Below are positions 31,121-35,488 of a stretch of 35,488 bases of DNA, one piece after another (position 1 is the first letter of the stretch; the number at the start of each line of letters is the position of its first letter). Where the stretch lies: IMG/VR virus record IMGVR_UViG_3300047554_000238, positions 1 to 35,488 of that record; one strand, written 5' to 3'. The notes beneath the pieces were generated by a model. The model had not been told where the DNA came from and ran no database searches. It saw only the letters and a program-made list of their open reading frames with translations. This DNA is from a virus. The position numbers and the translations under genes were made by a program.

Positions 31121-32134
31121 CTAGTTGTTTTTTAGTAGGTTTTTTAGAACGGTTAGTGATTCTTCGATTTCTGGAATGGCATCCAGATACGTCTGACGTT
31201 GCTCTAGTGCGTGCATGTATCTCTCTTGCGCTGTCATTTCTTCAATTTGATAAGGAAGAAGTGCCCAGCGTGGAGAGATTTCTGCTGACTCACGCCACTC
31301 GGTAGCTACTGGGGTCAGGTTGCTTAGTGCCTGAACCAGCGAGTATGACCACCAGGTCCCGCCTGAGCGTTCCTGAGGGGAGAGCAGTAGACCAATTGAG
31401 TGGTGGATGTTGTAGAGAGCTTCTTCGTCTGTGTCGCTCTTCTTCTCACGAAGTGGTTTGATTGGGTGCTTTACTGTTTCGGCCACTTTCTCAGACCATT
31501 TTGATGTCAGGTTAGTGGAGACCCAGGCACTGTCTTCATTTTTAGCTTCGTTGATTGGGTTTGTGTGGCTGTAGTAGCGGTCAAAATTGAAGCCAAGAAG
31601 ACTACTAGCAGCTCCAGATGGCAGGTTAGAAGCGACAGATTCGTCGTCTTTCCAAGGCAATCCAGGATATAAAGTGATTGGCCAGGACTCGGTCAGGAGA
31701 AGCCTACAGGCGGCCACCAGACGCTCTAGGACGGCTTTTGAGCGGGCCTCTAGGTACTCGGAACGCTTGGAATAAAAGGGTTTTACGAGGCTCTCAGGGT
31801 TGTTTACGACCGAGTTTAGGCTTGGCTCAATCTGCCACTGCTGAGGGCTGTCGACTACTAATTTAAGTTTAGGAGAGCTGAACATTAGCTCAAGTACGCT
31901 CAAAGCTCCGTAGGCTTTATTAGCACTTACGGACGTTGGCGGAACAATGCCTACAAAGATTGCATCAAATTGTTCTAGGTATTCTTTGGTCCATAGGACG
32001 CTTGCTGGTTGCCAAACTACTTCATGCTTCAGGGTCAGCAGAGCGTCATTCAGTGTGCCAAAAAAGTTCTTGTTTTTCTTATTGGCTTTTGGAGACGTGT
32101 GGCTTGATGCCATACCAGTTAGAAGTATTTTCAT
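31121..32134 (-). CDS. Glycosyltransferase-like protein
   Basis: A 337-residue protein. The N-terminus (MKILLTGMASSHTS) is a Rossmann-type nucleotide-binding start, followed by FDAIFVGIVPP and KLKLVVDSPQQW strands. I associate this arrangement with a phage family commonly labelled glycosyltransferase of GT-B type. The C-terminal part (GLLLSPQERSGGTWWSYSLVQAL) has the Gly-rich turn and helix pattern seen in donor-binding lobes. The substrate is unknown; candidates are modified DNA bases, virion proteins or host glycans. AAAGGA precedes the ATG, and a 10-bp hairpin lies just upstream. It may equally be an inactive relative, since no metal-binding motif is evident. Confidence 0.45.
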   Translation of the reverse strand: MKILLTGMASSHTSPKANKKNKNFFGTLNDALLTLKHEVVWQPASVLWTKEYLEQFDAIFVGIVPPTSVSANKAYGALSVLELMFSSPKLKLVVDSPQQWQIEPSLNSVVNNPESLVKPFYSKRSEYLEARSKAVLERLVAACRLLLTESWPITLYPGLPWKDDESVASNLPSGAASSLLGFNFDRYYSHTNPINEAKNEDSAWVSTNLTSKWSEKVAETVKHPIKPLREKKSDTDEEALYNIHHSIGLLLSPQERSGGTWWSYSLVQALSNLTPVATEWRESAEISPRWALLPYQIEEMTAQERYMHALEQRQTYLDAIPEIEESLTVLKNLLKNN

Positions 32135-32151
32135 AGTTTCCTTTAGTAGAA

Positions 32152-32176
32152 AGGGGGCATCACTAGGATGCCCCCT
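32152..32176 (-). terminator. 10-bp hairpin between SSB-like and glycosyltransferase-like genes
   Basis: GGGGGCATC (32153-32161) pairs with GATGCCCCC (32167-32175), extended by A32152-T32176, with a 5-base loop. On the minus strand it is followed by TTC and then the AAAGGA of the next gene. The T tract is short, so partial termination or mRNA 3'-end protection for the SSB-like gene is more likely than a full stop. Confidence 0.7.
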
Positions 32177-32189
32177 CCGCTACATTGTT

Positions 32190-32732
32190 TTAGAACGGTG
32201 CGTCAGTCGCGGCCACTGGAGCAGCAGGTGCTGGGGCAGGGGCAGGAGCTGGAGCAGGTGCTGGGGCTGGAGCTGGGGCAGCAGCCTCAAACGGGGTTGT
32301 AGGTACAGCGACCTCAGGAGTACCAGCAGGAACTACGTAGTACATCTTGATTTCGTTCTTCTTCGAACCCTGCCAAACACGCGAGCCAACCTGGCCACGG
32401 AAAGTGCGGTGAAGAAGAGCGGCCTCAATCTGAGCGTTGCTTGGGTTCTGGTCGAAGAATGACTTGGCAAGACCAAGAGCACCCATCTTCTTGAAGAACA
32501 TACCTAGAGCAGCGTTGTTCTCAGGGGAGACAACCAGGTTGTCCCATACGAGACGCTTTGCGTGTGGACCAGACTGTACCTCGGTCTTGAGGGCAAACAT
32601 GGTCTTGCCAGAGGCCGAAACCTTGGCTGTAGCTTCGACGACCTTTAGGTCGTAGTCGCCGTCTGGTAGTGGCTCGTAGCTTGCTACATCGCCTGCCTCT
32701 TTAACGAGGTCGCTCCAATTTAGTGAGCTCAT
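32190..32732 (-). CDS. DUF669-like presumed single-stranded DNA-binding protein
   Basis: A 180-residue protein. The N-terminal 135 or so residues (YEPLPDGDYDLKVVEATAKV, FALKTEVQSGPHAKRLVWDN) match the pattern of DUF669-type phage proteins, which stand next to recombinases and are thought to act like SSB. Then comes a Pro-Ala repeat linker (about 148-172) and the end DAPF, close to the acidic Asp-x-Pro-Phe tip that bacterial SSB uses to recruit partners. It sits directly after the Sak4-like ATPase, with 5 bases between them. Single-strand binding is inferred from family and context. Confidence 0.65.
   Translation of the reverse strand: MSSLNWSDLVKEAGDVASYEPLPDGDYDLKVVEATAKVSASGKTMFALKTEVQSGPHAKRLVWDNLVVSPENNAALGMFFKKMGALGLAKSFFDQNPSNAQIEAALLHRTFRGQVGSRVWQGSKKNEIKMYYVVPAGTPEVAVPTTPFEAAAPAPAPAPAPAPAPAPAPAAPVAATDAPF
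32221..32290 (-). repeat. Pro-Ala-coding low-complexity repeat
   Basis: A run of GCAGGN/GCTGGN triplet pairs encodes alternating Pro-Ala in the linker of the SSB-like protein. Such dipeptide arrays form stiff, extended linkers and are prone to length change by slippage. Confidence 0.85.
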
Positions 32733-32737
32733 AGGTA

Positions 32738-33502
32738 TTAACCTGCTTTCTTAGTGGTTGGTTTAGTTTTCTCTCCGAAAACCATGTCGAGCATACGCTC
32801 AATGCCAAGGTCTTGCTGCTCGACAATTTTGCCGAGACGACCTTGTACACGCTCACCAGCTTCGTACTCTGGTGTGCGCTCTACATACATGCGGCGTACC
32901 TTGTAAGGAGGCTGCATCGGGTCTGGGTTAGGGACCTGCTCCACGGCGATTGCGCCTAGGATGTCGTAGAAATATGGTGCCTGAATTGCTAGCTGACCCT
33001 GTAGGTAAGGACGGTATACGCCATCCTGACCCTTACGGGACATAGCAGTCAGAACAACAGCCTCGAGAGGCTGAGTAGGGTGATTCGTCAGGTCACGTAG
33101 GTCGCGCAGAAGAGCACCCATGTGGCGAAGTAGCTCGCCCCACTGCTGCATCTTCATCTGCTCTGTGCCTGCGATGTTGTCCATGCACTTGACCTGGAGC
33201 TCCGAGATGGAGTCAATAATCAAAGACTTGAACTGGTGCTTACCGCTCTGAAGCCATTGGAAGGCTTTCATAACGACATCGTAGTCACGAACCACTACTA
33301 CGACAGTGTCCCAGGTTCCGTCAGCCACAGGTGGCTCTTCGCGGATTGGGTCCCAGTACTTGACGTTGATTGGGAGGAATCGGTGTCCACCCTCTACGTC
33401 AAGCATTAGGCGTGGGTAAGGTGCTGTAACAGCAAGGCTGGACTTACCAACCTTGGATTCGCCGTGAACCATAATTGTCAAACTGCGTGTTACTTCTGAC
33501 AT
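32738..33502 (-). CDS. Sak4-like RecA-fold ATPase (single-strand annealing/recombination)
   Basis: A 254-residue protein. Walker A is GESKVGKS (14-21) and Walker B ends at Asp97 (KSLIIDSISEL). VEGGHRFLPI and the later LTAMSRKGQDG segment fit the phage Sak4/AAA_24 group, short RecA-like ATPases that promote strand annealing or exchange with phage SSB. The length matches the family. Start and upstream stop overlap as TAATG. Flanking PD-(D/E)XK nuclease and SSB-like genes support a recombination role in replication or repair of phage DNA. Confidence 0.8.
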   Translation of the reverse strand: MSEVTRSLTIMVHGESKVGKSSLAVTAPYPRLMLDVEGGHRFLPINVKYWDPIREEPPVADGTWDTVVVVVRDYDVVMKAFQWLQSGKHQFKSLIIDSISELQVKCMDNIAGTEQMKMQQWGELLRHMGALLRDLRDLTNHPTQPLEAVVLTAMSRKGQDGVYRPYLQGQLAIQAPYFYDILGAIAVEQVPNPDPMQPPYKVRRMYVERTPEYEAGERVQGRLGKIVEQQDLGIERMLDMVFGEKTKPTTKKAG

Positions 33503-34446
33503 TACTCACTTCCTTTCTTCTCTTCGGTATTTCCATAATAGTCGTAAGGGTTACCAACCGCAAACGAATCTTCAATAGCTGCTTCTGCAGCCGAGCCGTC
33601 GTCCACTAGTGGACAAACGGAGAAGAACTGACACTTCCACTTGCAGTCACGACTTGGGCGAGGGTAGGCCACTTCTTGGTGGTCTGCGCCTTTGTCGAGA
33701 GCATCGCGGACGTTAAGCATATCACCGACGGAACCCTGGAGTCGCTTCCAGAAGTTACGCAGTGCGTAGATGTTGTGACGTACTTCAATCTGCTGGTAGA
33801 AAGGCGGACGTGCATTGGCAGTACGCTTTACTTTCTTTAGCATCGTGAAGATACCGCCGTCTGAACGCTCGCCTTCGGCGTTCTGAGCAGCTTCCAAAAC
33901 CATGTAGGTAAGAATCTGTTCATTCATGTGAGCAGTCGCACCGAACTCGGTGAACGAGCCACCTACGGTCTTAAAGTCACGGAACATGCGAGCACCATCA
34001 GACTTGCGACGAACACGCATGTCGAGCTTACCTTGTAGCTCAACGCGTCCATCAAACATTGGCATCGAGATAATCTCTTCGTTCGAGATACGCTCTAGCT
34101 CAACGTCAATACCTTCGTCTTCAACCCACTCTAGGTAGCCCTGAAGCATGATGTGTCCGAGTTCGGCTTCTGCTTCTAGGTCCGAGGTGTCGCGGTATGA
34201 ATCCATCAGAATCTTGCGGTCAGCAGCTACAAGCTCCGAGTGAATCTCGAGCAGGTCGAGTTCCATGTCTGACGAGTAGTAGCGGTCCATAGCTTCGTGG
34301 ATTCGGGAACCAAGTGCAAGTGCTCCAGTGAACTCCTGCTGCTTTGGCTTAAGACGGCGGTAGTAACCGAAGTACCACTTACGACGGCAGTCTTTGAATG
34401 TTTGAATCTCCGAGTTGGAGATGCGGATTGGTTGTACGTCTGTCAT
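33502..34446 (-). CDS. Cas4/RecB-like PD-(D/E)XK nuclease with probable iron-sulfur cluster
   Basis: A 314-residue protein. His50 (GSRIHEAM), Asp142 (GKLDMRV), Asp157 and Lys159 (RDFKTV) and the QxxxY motif (Gln177-Tyr181) form the RecB/Cas4 nuclease core. Cysteines C20, C268, C272 and C278 have the C-n-C-x3-C-x5-C layout of the cluster-binding nucleases (Cas4, AddB). It would resect DNA ends for the neighbouring Sak4-like protein. It is not associated with CRISPR genes here. AGGATAGAG precedes the ATG, 11 bases after the helicase gene. The C-terminal 30 residues are acidic and probably disordered. Confidence 0.83.
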   Translation of the reverse strand: MTDVQPIRISNSEIQTFKDCRRKWYFGYYRRLKPKQQEFTGALALGSRIHEAMDRYYSSDMELDLLEIHSELVAADRKILMDSYRDTSDLEAEAELGHIMLQGYLEWVEDEGIDVELERISNEEIISMPMFDGRVELQGKLDMRVRRKSDGARMFRDFKTVGGSFTEFGATAHMNEQILTYMVLEAAQNAEGERSDGGIFTMLKKVKRTANARPPFYQQIEVRHNIYALRNFWKRLQGSVGDMLNVRDALDKGADHQEVAYPRPSRDCKWKCQFFSVCPLVDDGSAAEAAIEDSFAVGNPYDYYGNTEEKKGSE

Positions 34447-34457
34447 TTGTCTCTATC

Positions 34458-35488
34458 CTACTTCTCACTCTTGAGCATGTCAAGTAGCTTAGCCCTGTCT
34501 TTTACAACTTGCTCAAAGTTGTCGGCCTTGGTATCGAGAGCCTGGATTACACGCTCTTCGATTGTGTCCTCGGTCACGTAGTCAGTAATGAGAATCGAGT
34601 CGTGAATCTCAGAACCGATGCGGTGAACGCGGTCCAGTGCCTGCTTATAGTCGACTAGCGACCACGGACGCTGGAGCATTACTAGGCGACGTGCAGCTGT
34701 AAGGGTTACACCCACACCGCCAGCCTGTGCAGTGAATAGAATCCACTTAATCTTGCCTGACTGGAAATCATCAATAGCCTTCTGACGTTCGTCTTCGGAC
34801 TGAGCACCAGTGATTAGACCGTGCTCGATACCTTCCTTAGTCATGCGTGCGCTGAGGAGTTCGATTAGCTGACGCGATACGGCGCAAACAGCAACCGAGT
34901 CGCCTTCGTAATCATCGTTCTTGATATCGTCCATCAGAGCATCCACCTTACAGGAGGGGTCCGACAAAACAATCTTCTCTTCGCCAGTGACTGGGTCAAT
35001 AACTACATCTGCATACGAGCTAGCAAGTTGTAGCAACCGCAGGGTCTGAGTCAACGGGTTCGGAGCAACTACAGCATCTCCGACTTCGCCATCAGCTTTT
35101 TCTAGCAGGGTAATCATGTTCTCGCGCATCTGCTTATAAGCCTTAGCCTGCTTAGCGGACATCTCGACATCGCGGCGAGTAGTCATAACTTCTGGCAGCC
35201 AAGGAAGTACACGAGCCTTTAACATGCGACGCATGCGTGGGTTGATGGCTGAGTAGAACTCTTCCTCCATGTGAGTCTTCACACCAAGGACCATCATCCC
35301 ACCGAATGCGTTTAGCATGACGTTCACCATGCGGTCAATCCAACGAGTCTTGCTAGGCCATTCTTCTGGTGATAGCCAGTGCAAGATAGCCCACATGTCA
35401 ACAACGTTGTTGGCAATAGGTGTACCTGTTAGGGCGTAGCGAATGTCTGCATCTCCAGTAGCAGCCCACAGTGCTCGAGACTGCTTAG
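34458..35488 (-). CDS. SNF2-family helicase/ATPase, C-terminal part (cut by window edge)
   Basis: The frame is open from the window end at 35488 to the stop at 34458, so the gene is 5'-truncated by the window and does not begin at the ATG at 35396. Upstream of that ATG the frame still encodes RYALTGTPIANNVVDM, the SNF2 motif III region. Further on are the helicase motifs TAQAGGVGVTLTAA (V) and QALDRVHRIGS (VI). The N-terminal lobe with Walker A and B is outside the window. Phage SNF2 proteins are DNA translocases associated with replication and recombination genes, as here. Confidence 0.88.
   Translation of the reverse strand, partial: KQSRALWAATGDADIRYALTGTPIANNVVDMWAILHWLSPEEWPSKTRWIDRMVNVMLNAFGGMMVLGVKTHMEEEFYSAINPRMRRMLKARVLPWLPEVMTTRRDVEMSAKQAKAYKQMRENMITLLEKADGEVGDAVVAPNPLTQTLRLLQLASSYADVVIDPVTGEEKIVLSDPSCKVDALMDDIKNDDYEGDSVAVCAVSRQLIELLSARMTKEGIEHGLITGAQSEDERQKAIDDFQSGKIKWILFTAQAGGVGVTLTAARRLVMLQRPWSLVDYKQALDRVHRIGSEIHDSILITDYVTEDTIEERVIQALDTKADNFEQVVKDRAKLLDMLKSEK

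Noticed and set aside
31947-32462. Plus-strand open frame of 171 codons over the glycosyltransferase-like and SSB-like genes
   Set aside because: It crosses the boundary of two real minus-strand genes and encodes the reverse of their hairpin and Pro-Ala repeat (Trp/Ser/Arg-rich product).
33502-34446. Cas4-like gene as evidence of a CRISPR-Cas system
   Set aside because: No other cas gene or array is present; Cas4/RecB-like nucleases are common in phage recombination cassettes.
34458-35396. Helicase gene taken as starting at the ATG at 35396
   Set aside because: The frame stays open to the window edge and encodes SNF2 motif III (LTGTPIANN) upstream of that ATG, so the gene is truncated by the window rather than short.

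Overview
The window is part of the genome of a tailed, siphovirus-type bacteriophage of an actinobacterium. Three things point there: a complete virion-assembly gene series in canonical order, a WhiB-family iron-sulfur regulator (a family essentially confined to Actinobacteria and their phages), and head proteins whose domain style (long protease with accessory domains, scaffold-fused capsid protein) matches actinobacteriophages. By eye the base composition is intermediate, near half G+C. That is low for classical high-GC hosts and would fit a moderate-GC host such as some freshwater Actinobacteria; this host guess is inference only.

Layout, rightward strand (1 to about 29,507): the 3' end of an unidentified gene, three small acidic or unknown genes, a 1056-residue head-module protein with a LysM-like domain and tandem repeats, a 1028-residue multidomain prohead protease, the scaffold-fused major capsid protein, a second head protein, a probable major tail protein, three head-tail connector or tail-completion genes, the two tail-assembly chaperone frames joined by a predicted -1 ribosomal frameshift, the tape measure protein, and three very large tail-tip genes (distal tail protein with glycan-binding-like domains, hub/Tal-like protein, fibre-like protein), ending in a 43-residue ORF. 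Genes are tightly packed; the few gaps near 7.3, 9.4, 11.5 and 13.7 kb hold strong RNA hairpins around the capsid and tail genes.

Layout, leftward strand (35,488 down to 29,490): a compact early operon read toward the tail genes. In transcription order it encodes the C-terminal part of an SNF2-type helicase, a Cas4/RecB-like PD-(D/E)XK nuclease with four cysteines, a Sak4-like RecA-fold ATPase, a DUF669-like presumed single-strand-binding protein with an SSB-like tip, a glycosyltransferase-like protein, three small unknown proteins, and the WhiB-zinc-ribbon regulator. The two transcription units converge and overlap by 18 bases at about 29.5 kb.

How it fits together: the protease and scaffold-fused capsid protein build the head, connectors and chaperones build the tail around the tape measure, and the tail tip carries several glycan-binding-like domains and roughly nineteen copies of a short beta module shared by four virion proteins. 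The leftward operon looks like a recombination and replication cassette plus a host-type transcription regulator. No lysis genes, terminase, integrase, tRNA, origin or CRISPR array is visible in this window. No gap longer than 300 bases without a gene exists. The most unusual features are the expanding beta-module array (including copies nested inside a glycan-binding-like domain), the LysM-bearing repeat protein in the head module, and the well-formed frameshift signal.
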